In this document: positions 24,712-34,353 of the stretch, piece after piece | Numbering within the stretch: the first letter of the stretch is position 1 | How the letters are laid out: the number at the start of each line of letters is the position of its first letter | Assembly: GCA_964608595.1 (NCBI GenBank) | Contig: CAZSOU010000009.1 | Location: forward strand, 1 to 47,154 | DNA from: Oleiagrimonas sp964608595 | Lineage (GTDB): Bacteria; Pseudomonadota; Gammaproteobacteria; Xanthomonadales; Rhodanobacteraceae | Direction: 5' to 3' | DNA: 47,154 bases | The notes under the pieces: generated by a model | Databases searched by the model: none | The model's input: the letters and a program-made list of their open reading frames with translations, nothing else | Told to the model about the DNA's origin: nothing | Made by a program: the position numbers and the translations under genes

Positions 24712-27321
24712 TCACTCAATCACGATTTCGTCGGCGTCATCGCGCAGATTGTAGTGCGAAGCCATGCTGGCGCCATATGCCCCCGCCTGGGCCAGCAGTA
24801 TCACGTCGCCGCCGCGTGTTTCGGGCAGGCGGCGATCGATGCCCAGCACATCACCCGACTCGCAAATCGGACCGACCACTTGATAAAGCATCGACGGTGC
24901 GTCATGGAGGCGCGTGAGGTTGGCGATGTCATGCCAGGCATCGTAAAGCGCCGGACGCAGCATGTTGTTCATGCCCGCATCGACGCCCAGATAATGCTGC
25001 GAGCCCTTGTGTTTGATCTGGGTGACGCGTGCCAGCAACACGCCGGCGTCGGCGACCAGAAAACGTCCGGGTTCGATCCACAGGCGATAATGCGGATAGA
25101 TGCTTGTGACCTCGCGCAGACCCGCATCCATGGCGGCGAGGTCCAGTGGCTGTTCACCCGGGTGCATGGGCACACCGAGACCGCCACCGATGTTCAATAC
25201 ATCGACGCTGCCGATGCGCTCGGCCAACGCTGCGAGTTGCCCTGCAACCTCGCCCCAATGCGCGGCATCCAGCACCCCCGACCCCAAATGCGCATGCAGA
25301 CCGGCGACACGCACGTCATGCCTGACGGCAAGCTCGAGGAACGTGTCCAGCTGATCCAGTGGCAAACCGAATTTGCTGGCATTGCCGCCAGTGCGCACTT
25401 TTTCGTGGTGGCCCAGACCGCGCCCCAGGTCGACGCGAAGCAGAATATCCCGGCCTGCGAACAGGTCGCTCCAATGCTGCAGCGGATACAGCGAATCCAC
25501 GGTGACATGCGCGGCATGCTCGAAGCCGGCGACAAAATCTTCACGGCGCGCAAAATTGGGCGTGAACAGACGTGGTGCATCGGGCGCCACCCTGGCTGCC
25601 GCCTCAAGCTCGCCCGGCGAGACGCATTCGAGGCCGAAACCCTCGGCCGCCACCGCTTGCAGGATGGCCGGATGCGTATTGGCCTTGACCGCATACCAGC
25701 GCCGATCGACATTTTTCAGCGCTTTCAACTGCCCCACCCGCTCGCGCACCGTGGGCAGGTGGTAAACGTAGCGTGGCGTGCGCTCGGCGGCCCACTCCAG
25801 CAAGTTCGCGCGGGTGGCTTCGTCGCGCCACCAGGCCGGCATCGGCAACACTTCGCCGCCGCCGTACAGCATCTGCCAGCTGGAACCGAACAACTCGGCG
25901 TCGTCGCCGCGCAGCGTGCCCGAGCGCAGCAGCAATTCGTGCAGATGCGGCACGATGTCGTCGACCACGCTTTCGTCGACGACAAACGTCAGATTGAGGT
26001 TGTTGGACGATTGCGAAATCAAATGCACCCGCAACTGCCCGAATTCGGCCAGCACCGACGACAATTGATGCAACATGGCGCGCATGCCGCGCCCGACCAG
26101 CGTCACCGCCGCGCACGGCGCAATCACCTTGACCCGGCACACTTTGGCCAGATCCGCCGCGAGCGCGGCCACGGCATCGGAATCGAGAAGATTTTCGGTG
26201 GGGTCGAGCGACACCGTGACATTGGTCTCGGCCGAGCCGATCAGATCCACCGACAAACCGTGGCGTTTGAACGCCTCGAACACGTCGGACAGGAAGCCCA
26301 CCTGCTGCCACATGCCGACCGATTCCATGGAGACCAGCGTGATGCCCTTGCGCGTGGAAATGGCCTTGACGCTGGGCGCGCTGTCACGCTCGCGCGGACC
26401 GATCACGGTCCCGTCCAGTTCCGGGCGGCGGGTATCCTTGATCGACAGCGGCACGCGTGGTTCGCGCAACGGCGACAGACAACGCGGGTGCAGCACCTTG
26501 GCGCCGGTGGTCGCGATTTCCTGTGCTTCTTCGTAATCCAGACGCTTGAGCAGGCGGGCGTTCGGTACCTGGCGCGGGTTGGCGCTGAACATGCCGGTCA
26601 CGTCGGTCCAGATTTCCACTCGATCGGCCTGCAACAGCGCACCGAAATACGCTGCCGAGGTATCCGAGCCGCCACGTCCCAGCAATACGGTCCGCCCCGC
26701 TTCGTCGCGGGCGATGAAGCCCTGGGCGATGAAGACGTCGCCGCACGAGGCAAGTTCCGATGCCAATTGCGGGTTCGGTTGCGCGTCGACCATGGCCGAC
26801 AACAGGCGCGTGCGCGCATTCTGGTTGGGCACGCTTGCCGCGCAGAAACATTGGCGCGAGTCCACCCACTCGGTCGGCAACCCGGCCGCGGTCAGAAATG
26901 CGGCGCCCAGCGTACTCGACATCAACTCGCCATGCGATTGCACCTCGGCCTGCCACGCGAGCCGATCACTGCCCGGACCGTGTGCGGCCAGCGTGCGCAG
27001 ATGCGCGAAATGCCGTTCGAGACGTTCCGGCACGTCCACCGACAAATGCGCCAGCAACGACCGATGTTGCCCGATGATGGCATCGACCCGCGCCAGACGT
27101 GCTTCGGCATCGTTTTCGGCACACAGGACTTTCAACATGTCGGTGACGCCGGCCAATGCTGAAACCACCAGCAACACGCGCACGCCCTGTTCGCGCCGCG
27201 AACGCACCAGATTCGCAATGGTCTGCCAATGTTCGGCCGAGGCGACACTGGTGCCGCCGAACTTCATCACGACCCAGCGGGCATCGGTGGCAGACAATGA
27301 ACGGGAGGCGGTGGCAGTCAC
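24712..27321 (-). CDS. lysAC: Bifunctional aspartokinase / diaminopimelate decarboxylase
   Basis: Fusion of the first and last enzymes of lysine synthesis: aspartate phosphorylation and decarboxylation of meso-diaminopimelate to lysine. The aspartokinase half (about 1-465) has VVMKFGGTSVASAEHW, GRGGSDTSAAYFGALLQAD, TDVTGMFSANPRQVP and two ACT-like regulatory segments (KGITLVSMESVGMW and AVTLVGRGMRAMLHQ). The decarboxylase half (about 485-869) is a PLP alanine-racemase-type barrel with YAVKANTHP (PLP Lys about 546), HAHLGSG, NIGGGLGVP and EPGRFLVADAGV. The start is a GTG with a weak ribosome site; a later ATG at 27267 would delete residues just before KFGG and seems too short. This fusion is typical of Xanthomonadales. 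Confidence 0.94.
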   Translation of the reverse strand: MTATASRSLSATDARWVVMKFGGTSVASAEHWQTIANLVRSRREQGVRVLLVVSALAGVTDMLKVLCAENDAEARLARVDAIIGQHRSLLAHLSVDVPERLERHFAHLRTLAAHGPGSDRLAWQAEVQSHGELMSSTLGAAFLTAAGLPTEWVDSRQCFCAASVPNQNARTRLLSAMVDAQPNPQLASELASCGDVFIAQGFIARDEAGRTVLLGRGGSDTSAAYFGALLQADRVEIWTDVTGMFSANPRQVPNARLLKRLDYEEAQEIATTGAKVLHPRCLSPLREPRVPLSIKDTRRPELDGTVIGPRERDSAPSVKAISTRKGITLVSMESVGMWQQVGFLSDVFEAFKRHGLSVDLIGSAETNVTVSLDPTENLLDSDAVAALAADLAKVCRVKVIAPCAAVTLVGRGMRAMLHQLSSVLAEFGQLRVHLISQSSNNLNLTFVVDESVVDDIVPHLHELLLRSGTLRGDDAELFGSSWQMLYGGGEVLPMPAWWRDEATRANLLEWAAERTPRYVYHLPTVRERVGQLKALKNVDRRWYAVKANTHPAILQAVAAEGFGLECVSPGELEAAARVAPDAPRLFTPNFARREDFVAGFEHAAHVTVDSLYPLQHWSDLFAGRDILLRVDLGRGLGHHEKVRTGGNASKFGLPLDQLDTFLELAVRHDVRVAGLHAHLGSGVLDAAHWGEVAGQLAALAERIGSVDVLNIGGGLGVPMHPGEQPLDLAAMDAGLREVTSIYPHYRLWIEPGRFLVADAGVLLARVTQIKHKGSQHYLGVDAGMNNMLRPALYDAWHDIANLTRLHDAPSMLYQVVGPICESGDVLGIDRRLPETRGGDVILLAQAGAYGASMASHYNLRDDADEIVIE

Positions 27322-27483
27322 GAGACAATCGACATGGTTTCGAATAGCCTGCCAGTCTCATGCCAGACGATACAAAACGCAATCGCGTCATTATGGCTTT
27401 TCAACATGACCGTTCCATTCAGGCAATAGCCGCCCTTCCGACGCTCGGCTTTGCGAGAATAAGAGGATTGACCGGAGATTTTC

Positions 27484-28002
27484 ATGCCGCAGGCGCAACA
27501 GACACCGCCCGATACCATCACTCCCGTTGCTCCGCGCAAGGGCGTCAAGCTGACGGTCAACGGCGAACATTTCCTGCATACGGGCGACCCGGACATGCCG
27601 TTGATCTGGTACCTGCGCGACGTTTTGCGCCTGACCGGCTGCAAATACGGTTGCGACAAGGGCGAGTGCGGCGCATGCACGGTCCTCGTCGATCAGCGCC
27701 GCGCCACCGCCTGTCAGCTCCCCATGCGCAAACTCGAGGGCCGTGACATCACCACGGTCGAGGGGCTCGCCGACAACGACGGGACGCTGCATCCGCTGCA
27801 ACAAGCCTGGATCGACGAGGACGCGATACTCTGCGGTTATTGCCAGAGCGGCTGGCTGATGGCCGCGGCCGACCTTCTTGCGCGCAAAAAACACCCTGAC
27901 GACAAGGACATCGACGCCCTGCCCAATCTGTGTCGTTGCGGCAGTCAGCCGCGTATCCGCGCCGCCATCAAACGTGCCGCCGGCGACAAGGACAAGGTCT
28001 GA
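27484..28002 (+). CDS. 2Fe-2S small subunit of a molybdenum hydroxylase (isoquinoline oxidoreductase alpha type)
   Basis: Electron-transfer subunit carrying two 2Fe-2S clusters. The 172-residue protein has the plant-type cluster ligands Cys57, Cys62, Cys65 and Cys77 (GCDKGECGACTV then TAC) and the second-cluster ligands Cys117, Cys120, Cys150 and Cys152 (ILCGYCQSG and LCRCG). A 20-residue polar N-terminal extension precedes the ferredoxin fold. GGAGA lies shortly upstream of the ATG. Its stop overlaps the start of the large subunit (TGATG), so the two are co-translated. The divergent gene lysAC begins 162 bases away. Confidence 0.93.
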   Translation: MPQAQQTPPDTITPVAPRKGVKLTVNGEHFLHTGDPDMPLIWYLRDVLRLTGCKYGCDKGECGACTVLVDQRRATACQLPMRKLEGRDITTVEGLADNDGTLHPLQQAWIDEDAILCGYCQSGWLMAAADLLARKKHPDDKDIDALPNLCRCGSQPRIRAAIKRAAGDKDKV

Positions 28003-30251
28003 TGAGCACGACGTTGCGACTGTCCCGACGGCGATTTCTGAAAGTCATGGCCGGCGCTACCGGTGCGCTGATCGTCGGTGTCGGCACCGTGCAGGCACAA
28101 GAAGCCGACGTCCCTCTGGCCCTGCTGGGCGACGATGTCACCCGACTTGGCCCCTACATCCGCATCGAACCGGACGGGCGCACCATTATCGGCGCACGCG
28201 ACCCGGATTGCGGTGAAGGCACCCATACCGCGCTGCCGTTGATCATCGCCGACGAACTGGACGCCGACTGGAACAAGGTCACCGTGCTGCCGCTGGGGCC
28301 GGACGTCACCCGCGAGAACAACGTCGCGCACTGGCGCTACGGCCATCAGCGCAGCGGCAATGCCACGTCCATTCCCGCCGCATGGCAGGACCTGCGCCAG
28401 GCCGGCGCGCTGGCACGCTGGTTGCTGTTGCACACGGCAGCGCGTGTCAGCAAGGTGTCCGCCAGCCGTTTGCGTTGCGTCAAAGGTCAGGTCATTACTC
28501 CCGACGGCCGGAAACTCGACTACGGCACGCTGGCTTCCGCCGCGGCCAAGCAATCGCCGCCATCGACGGCGCCCGCACTCAAGACACCGGACCAGTACAC
28601 CCTGATCGGCCACGGCGCCGGCGACATCGACGCACGCGCCATCGTGCAAGGGCAGACACGATACGCCATCGACCATTATCCGGCCGAGGTATTGACCGCC
28701 GTGGTCGTGCATTGCCCATGGGTGGATGGCTCTCTGAAATCCATCGACACGCGCGATGCCCTCAAGGTCCCGGGCGTGCAACAGGTTCTGCAACTCAAAC
28801 CCGAACGCGACCAGCCGCTTGGCGTGACCCCGATCGCCGCCGCTGTCGCCGTGCTGGCCGACAACACCTGGGCCGCGTTGAAAGGTCGCGACCAGCTCAA
28901 GTTGAGCTGGAAGCCCGGCAAACATCGGGATGCCGACACCGACAAGCTGCGCAAGGCGGCGCAAAAACGGCTCGACGGCGATGCCACCCCCACCCGGATC
29001 GTGCGCGCCGACGGCGACGTGGACAAGGCCGAAAAGCAGACCTGGCACCATGTCGAAGCCACCTACACGCAACCCTTCGTGGCCCATGCCACCGCCGAGC
29101 CGATCAACTGCATCGCCGATATCGACGATCAGAACGCCACGCTCGTCGTGCCCACGCAAGCGCCGCAACAGGCGCTTGCACTGGTGCAACGTCTGACCGG
29201 ACTACCGGCCGAAAGCATCGATATCCAGGTACCGCGCGTTGGCGGCGGACTGGGGCGACGCGTGGATCACGACTTCGTTGCCGAAGCCGTGATGCTGTCC
29301 CGGGCCGCGAAAAAACCCGTCAAATTGATGTGGACGCGTGCCCAGGGTCTTGCGCATGATTACTACCGCCCGACAGCCGTGCACAAGCTCAAGGCGTCAC
29401 TGACTGACGGCCGCATCACCAGTTGGCGTCAGCAAATGGCGAGCCCGTCGGCGCTGGCGAATCGCGGGGTGGCGACGGATCGCTTGTGGACCTCCGAAGC
29501 CAGTCCCGACGCGCTGCCCGCCGGCCTGATCGATGATTACCTGTCCACCTGGTACAACCTGGACAGTCCCCTGCCCCGAGGTCCGATGCGCGGTGGCAGC
29601 AACGTCACCAATGCATTCGTGGTCGAAGGTTTCATCGACGAGCTCGCCAAAGCCGCGAAACGTGATCCGCTCGACCTGCGGCACGACTTGCTCGGCAAGC
29701 CGCGCACACTCGCGCTGGCTTCGGGCGGCGTTCTGGACATTGGTCGCCTGCGCGCCGTGCTGGATCTTGCGGCGGCGCGCATCGAATGGGAAAGGACGCG
29801 CCGCAACGGTCACGGACTGGGTATTGCGTGCCACGCCAGCCACGGCGGTTACTGCGCCCATGCATTCGAAGTGTCGGTGCGTGGTGATCGCCTGATTCTG
29901 CATCGGGCCGTGTGCGCCATCGACGTCGGTCGCATCGTCAATCCGACGGGGCTGGAAGCACAGGCCATCGGCGGCACGCTGTTCGGCATCGGCACCGCAT
30001 TGGGCCAGGCCATCACGTTGAAGGGCGGCCTCGTGCAGCAGCACGACTTCACGGATTATCCGTTGGCGCGCATGGCGCAATTGCCGCACAAGGTCGAAGT
30101 CTACCCCGTCGCCTCCGACACGTCGCCCGGCGGCGCCAGCCCGGTCGCCGTGCCTTCCGCCATTCCGGCTTTGGCCAACGCGGTGCATGCGGCAACCACG
30201 GTGCGCATCCGGCATCTGCCGTTGATGCCGGAATTGATGCGCTTGATCTGA
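28002..30251 (+). CDS. Molybdopterin-binding large subunit of an aldehyde/isoquinoline oxidoreductase-like enzyme
   Basis: Catalytic-type subunit of the xanthine oxidase superfamily, IorB-like. The 749-residue protein begins with a twin-arginine signal (LSRRRFLKVMAGATGA), so the folded complex is probably exported to the periplasm. Cofactor-domain motifs include VPTQAPQQALALVQRLTGLP, VGGGLGRRVDHDFVAEAVML and LPRGPMRGGSNVTNAFVVEG. Near the C-terminus PGGASPVAVPSAIPALANAV aligns with the usual GGVGEPGLPP block, but the catalytic Glu position holds no Glu. No FAD subunit or cytochrome gene follows, and no CoxDEF-type maturation gene is nearby. Substrate unknown; activity uncertain. Confidence 0.88.
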   Translation: MSTTLRLSRRRFLKVMAGATGALIVGVGTVQAQEADVPLALLGDDVTRLGPYIRIEPDGRTIIGARDPDCGEGTHTALPLIIADELDADWNKVTVLPLGPDVTRENNVAHWRYGHQRSGNATSIPAAWQDLRQAGALARWLLLHTAARVSKVSASRLRCVKGQVITPDGRKLDYGTLASAAAKQSPPSTAPALKTPDQYTLIGHGAGDIDARAIVQGQTRYAIDHYPAEVLTAVVVHCPWVDGSLKSIDTRDALKVPGVQQVLQLKPERDQPLGVTPIAAAVAVLADNTWAALKGRDQLKLSWKPGKHRDADTDKLRKAAQKRLDGDATPTRIVRADGDVDKAEKQTWHHVEATYTQPFVAHATAEPINCIADIDDQNATLVVPTQAPQQALALVQRLTGLPAESIDIQVPRVGGGLGRRVDHDFVAEAVMLSRAAKKPVKLMWTRAQGLAHDYYRPTAVHKLKASLTDGRITSWRQQMASPSALANRGVATDRLWTSEASPDALPAGLIDDYLSTWYNLDSPLPRGPMRGGSNVTNAFVVEGFIDELAKAAKRDPLDLRHDLLGKPRTLALASGGVLDIGRLRAVLDLAAARIEWERTRRNGHGLGIACHASHGGYCAHAFEVSVRGDRLILHRAVCAIDVGRIVNPTGLEAQAIGGTLFGIGTALGQAITLKGGLVQQHDFTDYPLARMAQLPHKVEVYPVASDTSPGGASPVAVPSAIPALANAVHAATTVRIRHLPLMPELMRLI

Positions 30252-30324
30252 GCGACTCCCTGATCAACTCCACGCAGCCGGCGTTCCAACATGGAAGCTG
30301 CCGTGATGCGGATGAAATGCGCTT

Positions 30325-32058
30325 CTACCATTGGTCGGATTGATAGGGCTTCACCGGCGCGCCGGGGCAGCCGGGCGGTGGCGGGCTGCCGGCGGCGCGG
30401 GCGGTATCGCACAGCGCCTTGTTGTTCAATCGGATCGGTGCCGCGGTCGACGGTGAGGCCGGCGCGGACTGACTCGGCACCAGCTGCCGTGCCGGAGCCA
30501 TGTTCAGACGTTTGTCGTTGCTCTTCGACGATGCCGCGCGTGGCTGATCGCCGTTGCCGCAGGTAAAAAACACCATCATCGGACTGACCACGCATTTCAC
30601 CCGCACTCCCGGTGCGACGTTGAACGTATGCGAGACGGTCAGTTTTTCGATGATCTGGCGCAGGAAGGTGTCCAGCAGCGTCTCGTTGGCCGGCGCCCAG
30701 TACTTGTCGAAAATGGTGGGCTCGTAGCCCAGCTTGTCGCTGTTGCGGCGCATGACGTTCGAGTTGCCTTGCGGCAGCAACTGTACGGTTCCCTCCGGAT
30801 TTCCGCCACGATTTTCACCGCTCGAAGCCGTGGACGAGCCGCTGTTGCCGGACAGGGGTTTGAACTGATCGTCGGGGTGAACCCAGGAGTCCGACGACGC
30901 GATCTGCGAGGCCTGCGTGCCCTTCGGCGCGGCAGAGGTTTGCGATGTCTGCGCGTTGGCGGCGGACGTGGCCGAGGCCGGTTGACTGGTTTTGGCGGCG
31001 GCAATGGCCGACGTGTCCACGTGCACGGATGGTGCTTGCACCCTGACCGCCGGAGCCTGCGGCTCGGGCACGTCGGCTGTCGGCAGATCCAGCGCAACGG
31101 TGGGCGTCGGCGCAGGCGCCTGGGGAATGGGCGCCAACGTGGCCGATGGCGCATGCAGCGTCGGCATCGTGACCGCCGGCGTCTGGATCACGGGCTCGGC
31201 CATCGGCGCTTGCGTCACCTGCACTTGCGGTGTCGTGTCGGCGGGCGAAATCTCCGGCAGGGCCGCTTCGACCTTGGCCGTCATGGTGGGTGCGCCTTGT
31301 ATTTTGCCGGGTTTTATCTCCGCCAGGGTGGGGTTGCCCAGCGTAATGGTCGGCGCTGTTTTTTCGGTCGGAACCGGCTCCAGGACCGGCGACGACACCT
31401 TGGCCGGAGCGACCTGGACTTCGGCCAGCGGTGGCGGCGTTACCGCCATGTTCGATTTTTCCAGCACCACCTTCGGCGGCGTCGGCGACAGCGTCACGTC
31501 CGGCAAGGGTTCACGCACGGGTGGACTGGTCGCCGCCTTTTGCAAAGGCTGCGTCTGCGCCTGCGTCTCGGCAACCGTCGGTTTGGCAGGACTCAGCTTT
31601 ATTTCCGGTTGCGTGGGCGCGACCTCCGGTATCGGCGGCATGGCCGCCACGGGTGCACGCTTGACCGTCGGCGGTACCGGCTGCGCCGCCTTTTTCTGCA
31701 CCGGCTCCTTGCGCTTGGGCAACTCGATCGGAGGCGGCGGAGGCGGCGGCTTCGTCTGCGTGATGATGCGTACATCGATATTCTGCGTATCCGGTTCGCC
31801 TGCCGGCGGCGGATAGCCCGGCGGGCGCGACAGCGCCAGCAGAAACAGCGCCGCCAGATGCACCACGATCGTCAGCACGACCGCCGTGATGCGGCGCCCA
31901 TACTCCGGCGCCGGATCCCCACGTCGCAGATCACGCAGGAACAACCGCGTGGCACGGCTGTAATACACGTCGCTGCCACGCCGACGCCGCCGTCGGAAAG
32001 GCGGCAACTGGTGATGACCAACATTGGGGGCGCTTACGGCGCCGTAAAAATGCGGCAT
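30325..32058 (-). CDS. Proline-rich TonB-like 'transmembrane repetitive' protein
   Basis: 577-residue protein with a TonB-like layout. A basic cytoplasmic N-terminus (FRRRRRRGSDV, residues 21-31) and one membrane helix (about 57-76) with a T-x3-H pattern (Thr63, His67), like the S-x3-H of TonB, are followed by a Pro/Lys linker (PPPPPPPIELPKRKEP). A very long Pro/Ala/Thr-rich low-complexity region (about 90-385) follows. The C-terminal domain (about 440-520; YWAPANETLLDTFLRQIIEK, two Cys in VKCVVSPMMVFFTCG) is not the TonB C-domain. Similar proteins in Xanthomonadaceae are annotated only as transmembrane repetitive protein. It could span the periplasm; its function is unknown. It is convergent with the molybdenum hydroxylase and divergent from the EF-G-like gene. 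Confidence 0.8.
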   Translation of the reverse strand: MPHFYGAVSAPNVGHHQLPPFRRRRRRGSDVYYSRATRLFLRDLRRGDPAPEYGRRITAVVLTIVVHLAALFLLALSRPPGYPPPAGEPDTQNIDVRIITQTKPPPPPPPIELPKRKEPVQKKAAQPVPPTVKRAPVAAMPPIPEVAPTQPEIKLSPAKPTVAETQAQTQPLQKAATSPPVREPLPDVTLSPTPPKVVLEKSNMAVTPPPLAEVQVAPAKVSSPVLEPVPTEKTAPTITLGNPTLAEIKPGKIQGAPTMTAKVEAALPEISPADTTPQVQVTQAPMAEPVIQTPAVTMPTLHAPSATLAPIPQAPAPTPTVALDLPTADVPEPQAPAVRVQAPSVHVDTSAIAAAKTSQPASATSAANAQTSQTSAAPKGTQASQIASSDSWVHPDDQFKPLSGNSGSSTASSGENRGGNPEGTVQLLPQGNSNVMRRNSDKLGYEPTIFDKYWAPANETLLDTFLRQIIEKLTVSHTFNVAPGVRVKCVVSPMMVFFTCGNGDQPRAASSKSNDKRLNMAPARQLVPSQSAPASPSTAAPIRLNNKALCDTARAAGSPPPPGCPGAPVKPYQSDQW

Positions 32059-32316
32059 GGATCGTGAGGCGTCATGGGTCGGGACGATTTCCGACCCACT
32101 TTACAGGGATTTGGGCAACGACCGTGCATGATCAATGAACGGCATATCGTGACCGCGGTTCCCGACGTGCGGCATGCCGGCAGTTGACCGCGCGAAGCAA
32201 AAGGACAAGGCTATCGGCATCCACTTTCGCCATGACCGCCCGCCCGAGGCCTTGCCGGGGCATCCGCGTTTTCGGCACGGACGACCATGACCATGGGACC
32301 CGTCAAGGAGCACGTC

Positions 32317-34353
32317 ATGTCCGGCAACGTCGAGAATCTCCGCAACATCGCTCTGGCCGGCCATGCCGGAGCGGGCAAGACCACCCTGTTCGAAGCGTTG
32401 CTTCACGCGGGCAAGGCGATCGCCGTCATCGGCGATATCGAGCACGGCACGACCGTGTCCGATTTCGACCCTCAGGAAAAGGCGCATCGGCACTCCATAG
32501 ACACCGCGATCGCCAGCATCGAGCAAAACGATTGCCGCATCACACTCATCGACACCCCGGGTTCTGCCGACTTTCGCGGCCCCACGCTGGCGGCCCTGAA
32601 CGCGGTCGAAACGGTGGCCGTGGTAATCAACGCCGCCAACGGCGTGGAACGCGGCACCCGGCGTTTGATGCATTACGCGAAGCAACGCGGCCTTGCGCGC
32701 ATGCTCGTCATCAATCGCATCGACATGGACGGTCTGGACCTGCCTGCACTGGTGGACGACATCGTCGAGGAATTCGGCAGCGAATGCCTGCCGGTCAATC
32801 TTCCCGCCGACAACGGCAGCCGTGTGCGCGACTGCTTTTTTCATGCCGAAGGCGATACCGATTTCTCGTCGCTGGCCGATGCGCACCAGCGGATCCTCGA
32901 CCAGGTGGTCGAGATAAACGACACGGTCATGGAGCACTACCTCGATACCGGCGAAAAGGCGCTGGGTCGCGAGGAACTGCATGATGCATTCGAACAATGC
33001 CTGCGTGAAGGCCACCTGACGCCTGTCTGTTTCGTCTCGGCGCGTGACGGCGTCGGCGTCGGCGAATGGTTGGACCTGGCCACACGTCTGCTGCCCAACC
33101 CCGCCGAGCGCAACCCGCCGCCGTTCACGCGCGGCCACGGCGACAACGTCCGCACGGTCCGCGCCGAACCGGATGCGGACAAGCATGTCATCGCCAACGT
33201 GTTCAAGATCATCAACGATCCGTTTGTCGGCAAGCTGGGCGTATTTCGCGTTTATCAGGGCACTGTGCGCCAGGATTCACAGCTTTTCATCGACGATGCC
33301 CGCAAGCCATTCAAGGTCGGCCATCTGTTCGCCTTCCAGGGCAAGGATCATCACGACATCGACGCGGCCGGCCCGGGCGACATTGCGGCAGTCGCCAAGA
33401 TCGACGCCATCCATTTCAATGCGGTGCTGCATGACAGTCGCGACGACGAAACCATCCGCATGATGCCGCTGGCATTTCCGCAGCCCATGTACGGCCTGGC
33501 GATGGAGCCGGCACACAAGGGCCGGGAACAGAAGTTGGCCGATGCCATGGATCGACTGACGGAAGAAGATCCCTGCCTGCACGTGGTGCACCACAAGGAA
33601 CTCAACCAGACCGTTCTGCAGGGGCTGGGGGAGTTGCATCTGCGTGTCGCCATCGAGCGCATGGCAAAGCGTTACGGCGTCGACGTCCACACCCGCCTGC
33701 CGCGCATCGCCTACCGCGAAACCATCAGCACGTCCGCCGAGGGCCATTATCGTCACAAGAAACAGACGGGAGGCGCGGGCCAATTCGGCGAAGTCTCCCT
33801 GCGTGTGGAGCCCTTGCCGCGCGGCACGGGCTTCGAGTTTGTCGATGCCGTCAAGGGCGGCACCATTCCCGGTCAGTTTCTGCCGGCCGTGGAAAAAGGC
33901 GTGCAGCAGGCCATGCAAGCGGGTGCCGTCGCCGGTTACGCCATGCAGGATTTGCGCGTGACGGTGCATGACGGCAAGCATCATCCCGTCGATTCCAAGG
34001 AAATCGCCTTCGTCACGGCCGGTCGCAAAGCATTTCTGGATGCCGTCGCCAAGGCCGGCCCCCTGTTGCTGGAACCCATCGTCAACGTCGACATCAGCCT
34101 TCCCGAAGCGCATGTCGGCGACGTGACCGGCAGCCTGGCCAGCCGCCGCGCCCGCATCATGGGTACCGAGGCGCGTCGTGACGGTTCACTGGTCATCAAC
34201 GCCCGGATGCCTCTGGCAGAGCTGGCCGACTACCAGACCGAGCTGAAATCGCTGACCGGCGGCGAAGGCCGCTTCGCCATGGACATGAGCCATTACGAAA
34301 TCGTGCCGGCACCGCTGCAGAAGAAGCTGCATGACGCATGGCAGCCCCGGTAG
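32317..34353 (+). CDS. Elongation factor G-like GTPase
   Basis: 678-residue translational GTPase paralogue of EF-G. The G domain has P-loop GHAGAGKTT (15-23), LIDTPGSADF (G3) and VINRIDMDG in place of the usual NKxD (G4). The G2 effector region reads AHRHSIDTAI rather than the EF-G RGITI. Domains II to V follow: GELHLRVAIERMAKRYGV, KKQTGGAGQFGEV, the domain IV loop region, and GDVTGSLASRRARIMG. AAGGAG is 6 bases before the ATG at 32317, preferred over the ATG 30 bases upstream. This resembles EF-G2-type proteins of uncertain role, not the essential FusA encoded with rpsLG. Confidence 0.9.
   Translation: MSGNVENLRNIALAGHAGAGKTTLFEALLHAGKAIAVIGDIEHGTTVSDFDPQEKAHRHSIDTAIASIEQNDCRITLIDTPGSADFRGPTLAALNAVETVAVVINAANGVERGTRRLMHYAKQRGLARMLVINRIDMDGLDLPALVDDIVEEFGSECLPVNLPADNGSRVRDCFFHAEGDTDFSSLADAHQRILDQVVEINDTVMEHYLDTGEKALGREELHDAFEQCLREGHLTPVCFVSARDGVGVGEWLDLATRLLPNPAERNPPPFTRGHGDNVRTVRAEPDADKHVIANVFKIINDPFVGKLGVFRVYQGTVRQDSQLFIDDARKPFKVGHLFAFQGKDHHDIDAAGPGDIAAVAKIDAIHFNAVLHDSRDDETIRMMPLAFPQPMYGLAMEPAHKGREQKLADAMDRLTEEDPCLHVVHHKELNQTVLQGLGELHLRVAIERMAKRYGVDVHTRLPRIAYRETISTSAEGHYRHKKQTGGAGQFGEVSLRVEPLPRGTGFEFVDAVKGGTIPGQFLPAVEKGVQQAMQAGAVAGYAMQDLRVTVHDGKHHPVDSKEIAFVTAGRKAFLDAVAKAGPLLLEPIVNVDISLPEAHVGDVTGSLASRRARIMGTEARRDGSLVINARMPLAELADYQTELKSLTGGEGRFAMDMSHYEIVPAPLQKKLHDAWQPR

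Noticed and set aside
24754..27162. Plus-strand open frame of about 800 codons opposite lysAC
   Set aside because: Antisense shadow of a long GC-rich gene; no recognisable domain, and it begins inside the decarboxylase 3' end.
30900..31700. Possible CRISPR or tandem DNA repeat in the Pro-rich gene
   Set aside because: The repetition is in amino-acid composition only; there are no constant-length direct repeats with unique spacers.
30628..32067. Arg/Gly-rich plus-strand frame opposite the TonB-like gene
   Set aside because: Complement of a Pro/Ala-rich repetitive gene naturally gives Gly/Arg-rich frames; the minus-strand product has a coherent membrane anchor and C-domain.
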